From: Myxococcus xanthus
GTDB lineage: Bacteria; Myxococcota; Myxococcia; Myxococcales; Myxococcaceae
Direction: 5' to 3'
Assembly (NCBI RefSeq): GCF_900106535.1
Contig: NZ_FNOH01000013.1
Span: forward strand, 1 to 64,000
Length of the DNA: 64,000 bases
A model generated the notes under the pieces. The model was not told the DNA's origin. It saw only the letters and a program-made list of their open reading frames with translations, and did no database searches. Positions 34,195 through 44,945 of this stretch are shown in pieces (position 1 is the stretch's first letter; every line of letters begins with the position of its first letter). The translations under genes and the position numbers were made by a program.

Positions 34195-36513
34195 ATGCCG
34201 CGCCGAATGTCCATGCAGGGTGGCGCCGGTGACGATCCCGATCGGGGGCGGCGCATCGGGAAATACGAAATCCTCACGCGCCTCTCCATCGGAGGGATGG
34301 CGGAGCTGTTCCTGGCCTACACCTCGGGGCCTGGGGGATTTCGCAAGTTCGTCGCGGTGAAACAGATTCTCCCGGACATCAAGAAGGACGAGCAATTCGT
34401 CCAGATGTTCCTGGACGAGGCGCGCATCACCGCGGCCTTCTCGCACGCGAACATCGGTCAGGTGTTCGACCTGGGCGAGGATGGCGGCGAGCTGTACCTC
34501 GCCATGGAGTTCCTGCCCGGGCAGAACCTGGAGCAGGTGATGAAAGCCTCCACGCGCCAGGGCTACGCGTTGCCGCTCGGCTTCGTCGGGCGGGTGATTC
34601 GCGATACCTGCCTGGGCCTGCACTACGCGCACCACTTCACGGACCCGTCGGGCCGGCCCGCGGTGGTGGTGCACCGCGACGTGTCTCCGAAGAACGTGAT
34701 GCTCACCTACGACGGCGTCGTGAAGGTGATCGACTTCGGCATCGCCAAGGCGCGCGGACGGTTGGGGCGCACTCAGGTGGGGACGGTGAAGGGGACCAGT
34801 GGCTACATGTCCCCGGAGCAGGTGCGAGGCGTGGCCACCCTGGATGGCCGCAGTGACTTGTTCTCCGTGGGCGTCATGCTGCACGAGCTGCTGAGTGGCC
34901 AGCGGTTGTTCAGCGGGCCGCACGAAGCGGCGGTGATGATGCAGATCGTGGAGGCCGACGTGCCTCCGCTGCGCGGCATCAACCCGGACGTCCCCGAAGC
35001 CTTGGAAGCCGTGGCGACGCGAGCGCTGTCCCGGGACGTGTCCCAGCGCTTCACCAACTGCCGGGAGATGGCGCGCGCCATTGAAGCGGCGCTCGGCTCG
35101 GAGCTCTTCGACGAGGACGCCATGACCGCCGTCATGGGCGACCTCTTCGCCGACAAGCGCCAGAAGACGCGCACGCTGTTGGAGCTGGCCAGCCGCGCGG
35201 AGGATGCCCGCGTCAGCGAGGCGGCGGGTGCCCTCCAGCAGGAGGACAGCGCGGACTCCGCCCCCACGTCGCAGATGCCGGCCCCGCGCGCCCGGCCTGG
35301 TGCGCCTTCGGCCCCGCATTCGAGCGCGCCCAAGCCCGTGCCCCAGCGCCGTCCGGCGGAGGGCGGCGTGGCCTTGCGTGGCCCCTCAGTCGCCGGCAAC
35401 GGGAGCGCGCCCAAGCCCGCCCCTCAGCGCCGGACCAGTGAGGCGGCTTCTCCGGTTTCGCGCACACCGCGCGGAGGGCAGGACAGCGCGCCGGCCGCGC
35501 GTACACCTCGGCCGCGGCCCACTGCCCGGCAGGAGGTCCCGGCCGAGTCCGAATCTCTCGACGAGCCGAGCGATCTCCAGACGCAGCGCTTCCGTTCCCG
35601 GCCCCAGCGGCCCGGCGCGGACGGTGCTCGGGTCTCCGGACGGTCGGCGCGCCCCGATACGTCCCGGGCCTCGGACACGCCGGTGGAGACGCCCGCAGCC
35701 CGTCCGCCATCGCGCTGGGCCAGTCGGCTGTTCCTGCTCCTTCTGCTGGGAGGCCTCGGTTGGGCTGCGACGCTGCCTGCCGTGCGTGCGCAGCTCCTGC
35801 CGGGCTTCGAGGCCGCCAAGGCGTGGGTGAGCGCGGAGTTGAATCCGCCGCCGGCGGAGGACCCCGCGAACCAGCCCTGGCCACCGCAGCAGGCGGGCCC
35901 GCCACCCGGCTTCCGTCAGGCCGAGCCTTCCCAAGCTGTTGCCCAGGTCGAGCAGGCTGCTGGCGGCGAAGGCTCGGACGAAGAGGCGGTGGACGGCGCG
36001 CCGGAAGCCAAGGCTCCGACAAAGGCCCCGCCCGGGCAGAAGGCGAAGGAAGGTGCCTCTTCGCCGTCGCGCCGAGCAGCCGCCCCGAAGGCCGAGGCCG
36101 AACCTGTCAGTGCGAAGGCCGCGCCGCCCGTGCAGGCCAGCCCACCTCCGCGTGAGCCAGCGCCTCGCGTGGCGGCTGCCCAGCCGGCCGCCGAGCCCGT
36201 CACCACGGTGACGCAGGACCCCGAGGGAATGGCGGAGGTGCTGGATACCAGCACCGCGAAGGGGGCCGCGAAGGCGGGCCTGGGGTGGATGACCCTCTAC
36301 ACGGTGCCGCGGGCGGCCGTGTTCGACGGCGCCACGGAGCTGGGCACCACGCCCCTGAAGAAATTCCCGCTGCCCGTGGGGGTCTACCGCCTGCGCGTGG
36401 TGGACCCGACGGGGGTGGAGTCGGTGAGCCGGCTCCTGTCGGCTCCCATCAAGCCGGGCGAGGAGACGAAGATTCAAATCCGGCTGGCGGATCTCCCACC
36501 GTACAAGGAGTGA
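34195..36513 (+). CDS. Membrane-anchored Hanks Ser/Thr kinase with PEGA-like C-terminus
   Basis: A 772-residue kinase. The kinase domain (about residues 22-300) has Lys56, HRDVSPKN (160-167, Asp162) and DFG (180-182). A long Pro/Ala/Arg-rich linker (about 350-505) leads to one transmembrane helix (about 511-527, LFLLLLLGGLGWA). A second Pro/Ala-rich stretch (about 545-690) ends in a PEGA-like domain (about 695-770; VFDGATELGTTPLKKFPLPVG). ATG 34195 follows GGGAG. The layout implies a cytoplasmic kinase reporting on a surface-exposed domain. It is divergent from the histidine kinase gene (212-bp shared upstream region). Confidence 0.88.
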   Translation: MPRRMSMQGGAGDDPDRGRRIGKYEILTRLSIGGMAELFLAYTSGPGGFRKFVAVKQILPDIKKDEQFVQMFLDEARITAAFSHANIGQVFDLGEDGGELYLAMEFLPGQNLEQVMKASTRQGYALPLGFVGRVIRDTCLGLHYAHHFTDPSGRPAVVVHRDVSPKNVMLTYDGVVKVIDFGIAKARGRLGRTQVGTVKGTSGYMSPEQVRGVATLDGRSDLFSVGVMLHELLSGQRLFSGPHEAAVMMQIVEADVPPLRGINPDVPEALEAVATRALSRDVSQRFTNCREMARAIEAALGSELFDEDAMTAVMGDLFADKRQKTRTLLELASRAEDARVSEAAGALQQEDSADSAPTSQMPAPRARPGAPSAPHSSAPKPVPQRRPAEGGVALRGPSVAGNGSAPKPAPQRRTSEAASPVSRTPRGGQDSAPAARTPRPRPTARQEVPAESESLDEPSDLQTQRFRSRPQRPGADGARVSGRSARPDTSRASDTPVETPAARPPSRWASRLFLLLLLGGLGWAATLPAVRAQLLPGFEAAKAWVSAELNPPPAEDPANQPWPPQQAGPPPGFRQAEPSQAVAQVEQAAGGEGSDEEAVDGAPEAKAPTKAPPGQKAKEGASSPSRRAAAPKAEAEPVSAKAAPPVQASPPPREPAPRVAAAQPAAEPVTTVTQDPEGMAEVLDTSTAKGAAKAGLGWMTLYTVPRAAVFDGATELGTTPLKKFPLPVGVYRLRVVDPTGVESVSRLLSAPIKPGEETKIQIRLADLPPYKE

Positions 36514-36522
36514 GCGCCGTCC

Positions 36523-36551
36523 TTGACGCTCCGGACCCCCGTCACTAGGGT
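36523..36551 (+). promoter_or_regulatory. Candidate promoter immediately before glyQ
   Basis: TTGACG (36523-36528) lies 17 bp before TAGGGT (36546-36551). The likely start point falls within two or three bases of the glyQ ATG at 36561, implying a near-leaderless mRNA. Confidence 0.5.
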
Positions 36552-36560
36552 CCGCGCGCT

Positions 36561-37542
<982 letters not shown>

Positions 37543-37553
<11 letters not shown>

Positions 37554-39654
37554 CCTGCTCCTGGAAGTGGGCGCGGAAGAGATTCCGGCGTCCTTCATCG
37601 GCCCCGCACTGGATGACCTGAAGCGCGTCATCACCGAGCGCATGGCGGATGCCCGCCTGAAGCACGGCGAGGTGCGGACCTTCGGCACGCCGCGGCGGCT
37701 CGCGGTGTGGGTGAAGGACGTGGCGGACGCGGGCGAGGACATCATCAAGGAGGTGCTCGGCCCCAGCGCCAAGGCGGCCTTCGACGCGCAGGGCAAGCCC
37801 ACCAAGGCGGCGGAGAAGTTCGCCGAGAGCCTCAAGCTCGCGGTGGACCAGCTGGGCCGCGCCACCACCGCCAAGGGCGAGTACCTGTCCGCGCGCGTGG
37901 AGGAGAAGGGCCGCCCGGCGGCGGACATCCTGAAGGACACGCTGCACGCGGCGGTGCACGGCATCAACTTCCGCAAGTCCATGCGCTGGGGTGACGTGGA
38001 CACGTCCTTCGCGCGCCCGGTTCAGTGGCTGGTGGCGCTGCTGGGGAGCGATGTTCTGCCCGTGGTGTTCGGTGACGTGACGAGCGGCCGGACCACGCGG
38101 GGGCACCGCTTCCTGTCGCCTGACGCCATCGAGCTGAAGGCTCCGGCGGAGTACGAGGTGGCGCTGGAGAAGGCGCACGTGGTGGCGGACATCACGAAGC
38201 GCCGCGCGCAGTTGGTGGAGAAGGTGAGGGCGGCCGCGAGCAAGGCCGGAGCCCAACTGCTGGAGGACGAGTCGCTGGTGGACCAGGTGACTAACCTGGT
38301 CGAGCTGCCCAGCCCGGTGGTGGGCACCTTCGAGGAGCGCCACCTGGACCTGCCCCCGGAGGTGCTGGTGCAGGAGATGAAGAGCCACCAGCGCTACTTC
38401 TCGCTGGTGGACAGCGCGGGCAAGCTGCAGCCGAAGTTCATCGCCGTGTCCAACACGCCGGTGCGCGACGAGCAGCTCAGCCTGCGTGGCTACCAGCGCG
38501 TGCTGCGCGCGCGACTGGCCGACGGACGCTTCTTCTTCGACGAGGACCGGAAGACGCCGCTCATCGACCGCGTGGAGAAGCTGGGCCGCGTGGTGTGGCA
38601 GGGGCAACTGGGGAGCTACCTGGAGAAGGTGGAGCGTTTCCGCACGCTGGCGGTGTGGCTGGGCCAGGAGGCGGGGCGAGCAGGGGAGGCGGCTACCATC
38701 GAGCGCGCCGCCACCCTGGCCAAGGCCGACCTCGTCACCGGCATGGTGGGCGAGTTCCCCGAGCTCCAGGGCATCATGGGCCGGGAGTACGCCCGCGCGG
38801 GCGGTGAGCCGGACGCCGTGGCTCTGGCCATCGCGGAGCACTACCTGCCGCGTGGCGCCGAGGACGCGCTGCCCACGCAGGACCCGGGCGCGCTCATCGG
38901 TATCGCGGACAGGCTCGACTCGCTGTGCGGCATCTTCGCCATCGGCAAGGCGCCTACGGGGGCGGCGGACCCGTTCGCCCTGCGCCGCGCGTGCATCGCC
39001 ATCATCCGGCTGGTGCTGGGGCGGGGTTACCGCTTCAGCCTGTCGGCCGCGGTGGACGAGTCGCTCCGGTTGCTGGCGCCGAAGATTGCCAACGCCAAGC
39101 GCAAGGCCGGCGAGCCCGCGCCGCGTGAGCAGGTGCTGGAGTTCTTCCGCGGCCGCCTCAAGGCGCTGTGGGGTGAGCAGCACCGCACGGACGTCGTGGA
39201 GGCGGTGCTGTCCGCCGGCTTCGACGACCTGGTGGCCGCGCAGAAGCGCCTGGAGGCCCTGAGCCACATCGTCGGCCGGGCGGACTTCCAGCCCCTGGCC
39301 GTGGCCTTCAAGCGCGTGGTCAACATCGTGGAGAAGCAGGGCCGCGACGTGCAGGGGGGGGAGACCAACCCCCAGAAGCTGGTGGACGAGCCGGAGCGGA
39401 ACCTCCACACCGCCTTCACCCAGGCCCGGAGCACGGTGTCGGGGTTGGTGCGCGTGGATGATTTCTCCGGTGCTCTCCGGGAAATCACGGGCCTGAAGCC
39501 CGCCGTGGACACCTTCTTCGACAAGGTGATGGTCATGGCCGAGGACAAGGCCCTGAGGGAAAACCGCATCCGCCTGCTCGTGGAGATTGGCGCCCTGTTC
39601 AACCAGGTGGCCGACTTCTCGAAGATCCAGGCTGAAACAGCCGCCGCGGCCTGA
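37543..39654 (+). CDS. glyS: Glycyl-tRNA synthetase beta subunit
   Basis: A 703-residue beta subunit, which recognises tRNA-Gly and includes an HD-like and an anticodon-binding region. It opens with LLLEVGAEEIPASF and contains MRWGDVDTSFARPVQWL and GRTTRGHRFL, all standard. ATG 37543 is inside the end of glyQ, preceded by GGAGG (37532-37536). It ends 137 bp before the first Kil lipoprotein gene. Confidence 0.97.
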
Positions 39655-39749
39655 TGCGTGGCCTGCCTGCCCTCCGGGGAATGAAGCACCCCGGGGGGCA
39701 CGGCTGCGTCGGGCGCAAGGCGCATGGGAATGGCCCGCCGCGTTTCCGG

Positions 39750-39778
39750 TTGCCCGGGGGGAGACCCCTTCCTAGACT
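39750..39778 (+). promoter_or_regulatory. Candidate promoter before the first Kil-cluster lipoprotein
   Basis: TTGCCC (39750-39755) lies 17 bp before TAGACT (39773-39778). The start codon at 39792 would then leave only a few untranslated bases. A weak -35 match keeps confidence moderate. Confidence 0.4.
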
Positions 39779-39791
39779 CCGCCCCCCTCCG

Positions 39792-41270
39792 ATGCGCGCC
39801 TACCTTCTTACCTCCGCGCTGCTCCTCGTGTCCTGCAACGTCGGCACCGAGAGCAAGCCTCCTCCGTCCACCCGGCTCGTGTACCCGAGCGGTCTTGCCT
39901 TCTGGCGCCCCGAAGCGGGTCCGTCCACCAACGGATACCTCTATGTGGCGAGCGCCAACTTCGACAAGTGCTACGACTCGGGTTCGGTCGTCGCGCTGGA
40001 TTTGGATGCCGTGGGGGTGCGGCCCTTCGGCACGGACTTCGACCCCGGGGAGTCGCTGCCCAACGACGTCACGTCGCTTGGCATCGGCGCCCAGTCCTAC
40101 GTGCAGATTCAAAGCTTCGCTGGGGAGATGGCCTTGTGGAGCCCTCCGGGGCGGCCACCGCGGCTGTTCGTCCCGGCGCGGGCGGAGGGCAGTCTGCTTC
40201 ACGCCATCGACGTGGGCGATGACGGCCTCAGCCTGAGCTGCGTGCAGGGCGGCGAGCGCGACTGCCGCGTCAATGCGCTGTCGCTGCTGGATGTCCCAGG
40301 TGCCTCCAACGGATTGCCTTCGGCTCCGGGGCCGCTGGGGGTCAGCGTCGCCGGCAACGGCGAGGACGCTCGCGTCTGGGTGACGCACACGGAACTGGCC
40401 GGACCGCCGACGACCTTCGCCGAAGCGGACCTGGCGGGCTACGTGCTTCACCTCCCCGCGGCGAACCCCACGCGCGACGCGCTGAACACCAGCGAGTTCG
40501 TGGCGCTGGGGACCAATGACCGCCTCTCTGGCGTCGCGCACGCGACGGCCATTGGCAGCCGGTATGTGTACGCCTCGGGGCGCAACTCTTCCTCCGCGCA
40601 GATGGGGGCGCTGCCGGCGCGCTTCATCCTGCGGCTGGTGGACCGGACCGTCGCGGGCCGCGTGCTGGAGACCGACCTGGAGCTGTCGTACTCGGTGCGT
40701 GAGGCGCGCGGCGTGGCGGTGGTTCCCTCGGCCACGCGCGTGCCCGACCCGGCGTCGCCCGAGCTCACCATCGTGGACGAGCGCGTCTACCTGCTGGCGC
40801 GCGGTCCGGACACGTTGCTCATCCTGGACGTCCTGAACGCGGCGGGCACGGCGCCCGACGCGGGGACGACCCCCAGCGTGCGCATCGTGTCGGCGCTGCC
40901 GGTGCCCGCGGGCGCCAGCGAACTGGAAGTCATTCCTCGCGGCCCTGGGCGCGGCAACCTGGTGGCGGTGACGGGCAGCGGCGACGAAGCCGTGGCCATC
41001 TTCGACGAAGAAGTGGGGCAGCTCGTCGCCCAGGTGCAGGTGGGCGACAACGATCCGAACCAGCCCAGCCAGCCCTTTGGCCTGGCCGCGGACGTCCGCG
41101 GCAACAGCGCTCGCATCTTCACCAGCACCTTTGGTGACGGCCGCGTGGCCATCATCGACATTCCCGACCTCGACCGGCCGCAGAACGCCCGGTTGGTGGC
41201 GCGGCTCGGCGCCCGGCAGGGAAGAGACCCGCGCCAGGGCACCAGCCTGTGCCAGGAGACCTCACCGTGA
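39792..41270 (+). CDS. Exported lipoprotein at the head of the Tad/Kil cluster
   Basis: A 492-residue protein with a signal peptide and lipobox LVSC (Cys about residue 16). The remainder is beta-rich with repeated blocks like VALDLDAVGVRPFG and VAVTGSGDEAVAIFDEE, consistent with a beta-propeller (WD40/YVTN-like) fold. No enzyme motif is visible. It overlaps the next lipoprotein gene by 4 bp (GTGA), so the two are translationally coupled and probably work together. Position next to the secretin genes suggests an outer-membrane or surface role. From memory it corresponds to the first gene of the reported kil cluster. Confidence 0.72.
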   Translation: MRAYLLTSALLLVSCNVGTESKPPPSTRLVYPSGLAFWRPEAGPSTNGYLYVASANFDKCYDSGSVVALDLDAVGVRPFGTDFDPGESLPNDVTSLGIGAQSYVQIQSFAGEMALWSPPGRPPRLFVPARAEGSLLHAIDVGDDGLSLSCVQGGERDCRVNALSLLDVPGASNGLPSAPGPLGVSVAGNGEDARVWVTHTELAGPPTTFAEADLAGYVLHLPAANPTRDALNTSEFVALGTNDRLSGVAHATAIGSRYVYASGRNSSSAQMGALPARFILRLVDRTVAGRVLETDLELSYSVREARGVAVVPSATRVPDPASPELTIVDERVYLLARGPDTLLILDVLNAAGTAPDAGTTPSVRIVSALPVPAGASELEVIPRGPGRGNLVAVTGSGDEAVAIFDEEVGQLVAQVQVGDNDPNQPSQPFGLAADVRGNSARIFTSTFGDGRVAIIDIPDLDRPQNARLVARLGARQGRDPRQGTSLCQETSP

Positions 41271-43333
41271 AGCGCGGTACCCTTGCTCTGCTCCTCGCGA
41301 GCGCCGGCCTGTCCGGCAGTTGCTCCTCCACCAACGTGACGACGGGTTTCGCTGGCCTGTCCGGCACCTTCGACGTGACGCTGGCCAACAACCTCGTCTT
41401 TGTCACGTCGTCGGACCGGGACGAGCTGCGCGTGCTCGACCTGGACTCGAACCCGCGCACCTTCGTCCCCGCGCCCAACCCGCTGGAGGCGCTGTCCATC
41501 CCCGTGCTGGACCGGCCGGACGCACTCACGCGCGACGTGGCGTACAACGCGGAAGGCAACGACGTCCCGGGGCCGTACATCTACGCGCGCAGCTCGGGCT
41601 CGTCGGCGGTTTCGGTGGTGGCGTCCGCGCGCGACCAGCTCCGGCAGGTCGTCCGGCTCCAGGCGCCGAGCATCGTCACGGCCTTCGCGGCGCGCTCGCC
41701 CGCTGCGGGCAGCGGCGGACCCAGCACGCTGTACTACGCCATCCAGGACCCCGACGGCATCTTCAGCGCGGACACCGGTGGCGCCCGGGTGCTGCGGCAG
41801 GAGATTCCGGGGCCAGACGCACTGCAGGCCGCGGAGCCCGCGGCGATTCCCGAACCGGTGACGGTGTTCTGTCTCCAGCCCGGTGAGTCCATCCTGTCCA
41901 TGACGATGCTGGCGGGCCAGGGCCAGTTCGCGGTGGCCACGCGGCAGGCCTCGGGCCGGTCGGGCCGCACGCTGCTCGTCACCGATTCGGGGCCGGTCGC
42001 GGACTGTCTTCAGCCTTCCGCGCCCACCATGGATTTGTCCGAGGGCTTCGGCAACGTGCCGGTGCGGCTCCTGGTGAGCCACCCCCGGATCCTCATCCCC
42101 GACGTCGAGGCCATCAACGCGGGCCGCTACATCTTCGGCGTCCGTGACGAGGCCTCTTGCTCTGCCGCGCGCGAGTGTTCCGGAGTGCTCGCGGTGGACA
42201 CCGAGTCATCCCCCCCTGGGCAGACGGCGCGGGACCTCAGCGGTGCGCCGATGCTGCCCATCTTCCCCGCGGGCGGCTTGCCGACGGGACTGACCCTGGT
42301 TCCGGACGCGCAGCTTCGCATCGTGCTCGACGATGGCTCGGCGACCGAGGTGCGGGTGCCGCTCCTGGGCGTCATGCCGTCCTCCAACGGCTACATCTCG
42401 TTGTTCTCCGCGAGCGACCTGCGCCAATTCGACCTGTCGGGGGCGAGCGCACGCTCCACGGTGGCGCTGCTGGACAGCAACGAGTTGCCGATCGTCATCG
42501 AGACGGCGGACCTGGTGACGGTGACCCAAGACCAGACGCTCCAGTCGACGGTGCTCTACGAGGGCTCCGTTCCGAACGGCTTCTACCGGATCATCTACCA
42601 GGGCGCGTTGCCAGGGCTGAGCGGCCTGCCTCGGGAGCCCTCCACCCCGCGGCTCTTTGAGGTCGAGGCCACTGCGGCCGCTTCGGCGCGGGCCGGGGAC
42701 ATCATCGTCCTGGAGGGCACGGATGTCGTGTGCGCCGTTGACCTGCCCATCGCGTCGGTGGAGCCCGTTGCGGGGACCACCCGGGTGCGCTTCGCCATCG
42801 CGGACTCGCAGGAGATTCCGACGGACTGCGCCAGCTTGACGCGCTTCACCGTCCGTGCGGGTGGAGACCAACCCTTCGTCCTCTTCGACGAGGCGGGCAC
42901 CTTCCTGTCCCGCGATGTGACGGGGGGCTCGAGCTACAGCATCCCCACGGAGTACTTCTTCCACCCCGACACCTTCTACTTCGACGACGACTCCAACCCT
43001 CAGACGCCGCCGGTGCCGAACCTGTCCAAGTTCCCCCAGCCGCCGCCGCCGCTGCGCATTCGCGTGGCGGCCGTGGGCCGCGAGGTGCGTCGGGGAGACC
43101 GCTACGTGGTGACGGTGATTTCCGGCATCCGAAACTACGTCTTCACCCCTGACGTCAGGGCGGGGACGCAGCTGGCCTTCTACACGCTGCCTGGGCCTGT
43201 GGTGGCTGCCCAGGACCGCAGCGCGAGGTTCGCCTACATCGCCTACCCGTCGGCGGATGGCATCCTCCAGGTCGGCTTTCAGGGGCTCACCGACAACCGG
43301 GCGCAGTCATTGGCACTGGTTCCCTTCGAGTAA
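41267..43333 (+). CDS. Second exported lipoprotein of the Tad/Kil cluster
   Basis: A 688-residue protein starting at GTG 41267, overlapping the previous stop codon. A signal peptide ends near GSCSS (Cys19), a slightly unusual lipobox. The body is beta-rich and propeller-like in the first half (FDVTLANNLVFVTSSDRDELRVLDLD) with an Ig-like or carbohydrate-binding look toward the C-terminus. No catalytic motif is seen. AGGAG lies just upstream of the GTG. With the preceding gene it forms a lipoprotein pair, possibly accessory to the secretin. Confidence 0.7.
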   Translation: MKRGTLALLLASAGLSGSCSSTNVTTGFAGLSGTFDVTLANNLVFVTSSDRDELRVLDLDSNPRTFVPAPNPLEALSIPVLDRPDALTRDVAYNAEGNDVPGPYIYARSSGSSAVSVVASARDQLRQVVRLQAPSIVTAFAARSPAAGSGGPSTLYYAIQDPDGIFSADTGGARVLRQEIPGPDALQAAEPAAIPEPVTVFCLQPGESILSMTMLAGQGQFAVATRQASGRSGRTLLVTDSGPVADCLQPSAPTMDLSEGFGNVPVRLLVSHPRILIPDVEAINAGRYIFGVRDEASCSAARECSGVLAVDTESSPPGQTARDLSGAPMLPIFPAGGLPTGLTLVPDAQLRIVLDDGSATEVRVPLLGVMPSSNGYISLFSASDLRQFDLSGASARSTVALLDSNELPIVIETADLVTVTQDQTLQSTVLYEGSVPNGFYRIIYQGALPGLSGLPREPSTPRLFEVEATAAASARAGDIIVLEGTDVVCAVDLPIASVEPVAGTTRVRFAIADSQEIPTDCASLTRFTVRAGGDQPFVLFDEAGTFLSRDVTGGSSYSIPTEYFFHPDTFYFDDDSNPQTPPVPNLSKFPQPPPPLRIRVAAVGREVRRGDRYVVTVISGIRNYVFTPDVRAGTQLAFYTLPGPVVAAQDRSARFAYIAYPSADGILQVGFQGLTDNRAQSLALVPFE

Positions 43334-43396
43334 CTGGGCGGGAGTGGAGGCCTCTGCTATCGTCCGGGGCTTCCTGGTTCACGCGAGTCAAGACCG

Positions 43397-44263
43397 ATGA
43401 TCGATCAGAACTCCCGTCCTGCCCGCAAGGTAGGCATCGCCGACCACCTGTGGGAGGCGTTCGAAGACATGGCCCAGCAGATGGGCTCGGATCGCGATGC
43501 CCTGATCAACCAGGCGCTCTTCATGTTCGCGCGCCTGAACGGCTTCCTCGAGGTGAAGTCCCGCTCCGAGGCCGCCGTGGCACCCGTGGCCGCTGCGCCG
43601 GTGAAGCCCGTGCAGGCCGCTGCCGCCGCGCCGCCGCGTCCGGCCGCGCCGCCGGTGCTGGCGCCCGCGCCCCGGCCTGAGTCCACGCCCGCGCCCGCGC
43701 GTCCTCCCGTGCGCGCCACGCCGGAAGAGCGGGCCCCCGCCAATGGCCTGGACAATGACCCGGTGCGCCGCGAGGTGGCCGAGCGCGTCCTGGAGACCGC
43801 CGCGGAGCTGGAGCGCCTCATCAAGGGCAAGAACAGCGAGCCGCCCCCTCCCGCCGACGACATGGTGGAGGAGGACGAGGAGCCGCTGCCCGAGGCCGAG
43901 GATCCGGGCCTCATGGACGAGGAGCCGCCCCCCGATGAGGCGGAGGAAGAGCCCGCCGACGACCTCGCCGAGGAGGAGGAGGTCGGCGCGCTGTACCTGG
44001 TGACCGAGTCCGGTGATCAGGAGCAGATCGTCAAGGACCGCTTCGTCATCGGCCGCGGCAAGCACTGCGACTTCGTCATCAACTCCGGCAAGGTCTCCCG
44101 TGAGCACGCGGTCATCGTCCACGAGGGCGACGACTGGATCATCGAAGACCTGGGCTCGTCCAACGGCACCTGGTTCAACAAGCAGCGCATCAAGCGCCGC
44201 AAGGTTGAGGACGGGGACGAGTATTTCATCTGCAGCGAGAAAATCCGTCTCCTGGTCCGATAA
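43397..44263 (+). CDS. Ribbon-helix-helix-like plus FHA protein
   Basis: A 288-residue protein. The N-terminal part (about residues 11-50; ADHLWEAFEDMAQQMGSDRD then ALINQALFMFARLNGFL) resembles a ribbon-helix-helix or CopG-like fold, then a long Pro/Ala-rich and acidic linker (about 60-195), then an FHA domain (about 197-285) with RFVIGRGKHCDFVI, SREH and LGSSNGTWFN motifs that bind phosphothreonine. It is 63 bp after the lipoprotein pair. A regulator that reads kinase activity and acts on the Tad/Kil genes is plausible, but DNA binding is unproven. Confidence 0.75.
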   Translation: MIDQNSRPARKVGIADHLWEAFEDMAQQMGSDRDALINQALFMFARLNGFLEVKSRSEAAVAPVAAAPVKPVQAAAAAPPRPAAPPVLAPAPRPESTPAPARPPVRATPEERAPANGLDNDPVRREVAERVLETAAELERLIKGKNSEPPPPADDMVEEDEEPLPEAEDPGLMDEEPPPDEAEEEPADDLAEEEEVGALYLVTESGDQEQIVKDRFVIGRGKHCDFVINSGKVSREHAVIVHEGDDWIIEDLGSSNGTWFNKQRIKRRKVEDGDEYFICSEKIRLLVR

Positions 44264-44276
44264 TGAGGTGACCCAG

Positions 44277-44293
44277 GCCCCGTCCCGCGGGGC
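44277..44293 (+). terminator. Short hairpin after the RHH-FHA gene
   Basis: GCCCCG (44277-44282) pairs with CGGGGC (44288-44293) around TCCCG and is followed by TTCTGGTTGTT. It may be a weak terminator separating this gene from the prepilin peptidase unit. Confidence 0.4.
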
Positions 44294-44310
44294 TTCTGGT
44301 TGTTCGCCAA

Positions 44311-44340
44311 TTGACGGGCTCCAGGCGTCCCTGGTTTGAT
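44311..44340 (+). promoter_or_regulatory. Candidate promoter of the prepilin peptidase-secretin unit
   Basis: TTGACG (44311-44316), an 18-bp spacer and TTTGAT (44335-44340) lie 31 bp before ATG 44371, which has AGAGGA at 44359. It would start a transcript for the peptidase and secretin genes. Confidence 0.45.
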
Positions 44341-44370
44341 ACCGGACGCCTGCCGCGAAGAGGACAGGCG

Positions 44371-44910
44371 ATGATGACGCCTGTTCAAATCGCGTTGTGG
44401 ACGGTTCTTGGAGTGGCCCTCGTGATCTCCGTGGTGACGGATGTGCTTCGCCGCGAGATCCTCGACGCGGTCACCTACCCGCTGATGGCGGTGGGTCTGG
44501 GCGTGCGCCTGGCCACCGAAGGGGTGGGGGACCTGGAGCATGGGCTCATCAGTGGTGTGGTATCGGGGGTAGGGCTCGCGTTGATGCTGCTGCCAGCGGC
44601 GCTTCGCGGGCGGATGGGGTGGGGCGACGTGAAGTTGATGGGCGGGGTCGGAGCCGTGCTGGGCTTCCCGGCGGTGCTCGCGGCCGCGGCCTTCATCTCA
44701 CTGGTGGGTGCGCTTCAAGCGGTGGTGACACTGCTCTGGCAAGGCGCGGTTTGGGACACGCTGGCGGCAGTGGTGCGCCGGTGGGCGGTGTGGGTGCGTT
44801 TGGCCAGCGCGGACGCGCAGCCGGCGCCCCAGCGCCACATTCCCTATGGAGTGGCCATCGCGCTCGGCACCGTCTGGGCGCTGTGGTGGCAGCACGGAAC
44901 GTTGGGTTAG
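44371..44910 (+). CDS. Prepilin peptidase (A24, CpaA/TadV type)
   Basis: A 179-residue membrane protein with about four to five hydrophobic segments. It has the two catalytic Asp of the A24 aspartic family: TDVLRREI near residues 23-30 and the GWGDVK motif about residue 91. It lacks the methyltransferase half, as in TadV/CpaA. It cleaves (pre)pilin leader peptides. ATG 44371 follows AGAGGA. It precedes the secretin gene by 35 bp, the common Tad order. In the Kil naming this is probably the CpaA-like member. Confidence 0.87.
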   Translation: MMTPVQIALWTVLGVALVISVVTDVLRREILDAVTYPLMAVGLGVRLATEGVGDLEHGLISGVVSGVGLALMLLPAALRGRMGWGDVKLMGGVGAVLGFPAVLAAAAFISLVGALQAVVTLLWQGAVWDTLAAVVRRWAVWVRLASADAQPAPQRHIPYGVAIALGTVWALWWQHGTLG

Positions 44911-44945
44911 CTCGGACTTCTGGAAGAGAAGAGGGGACACGGACG

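Noticed and set aside
36514..36560. T-box riboswitch upstream of glyQ
   Set aside because: Only 47 bp separate the genes and no T-box motif or stem I is present.
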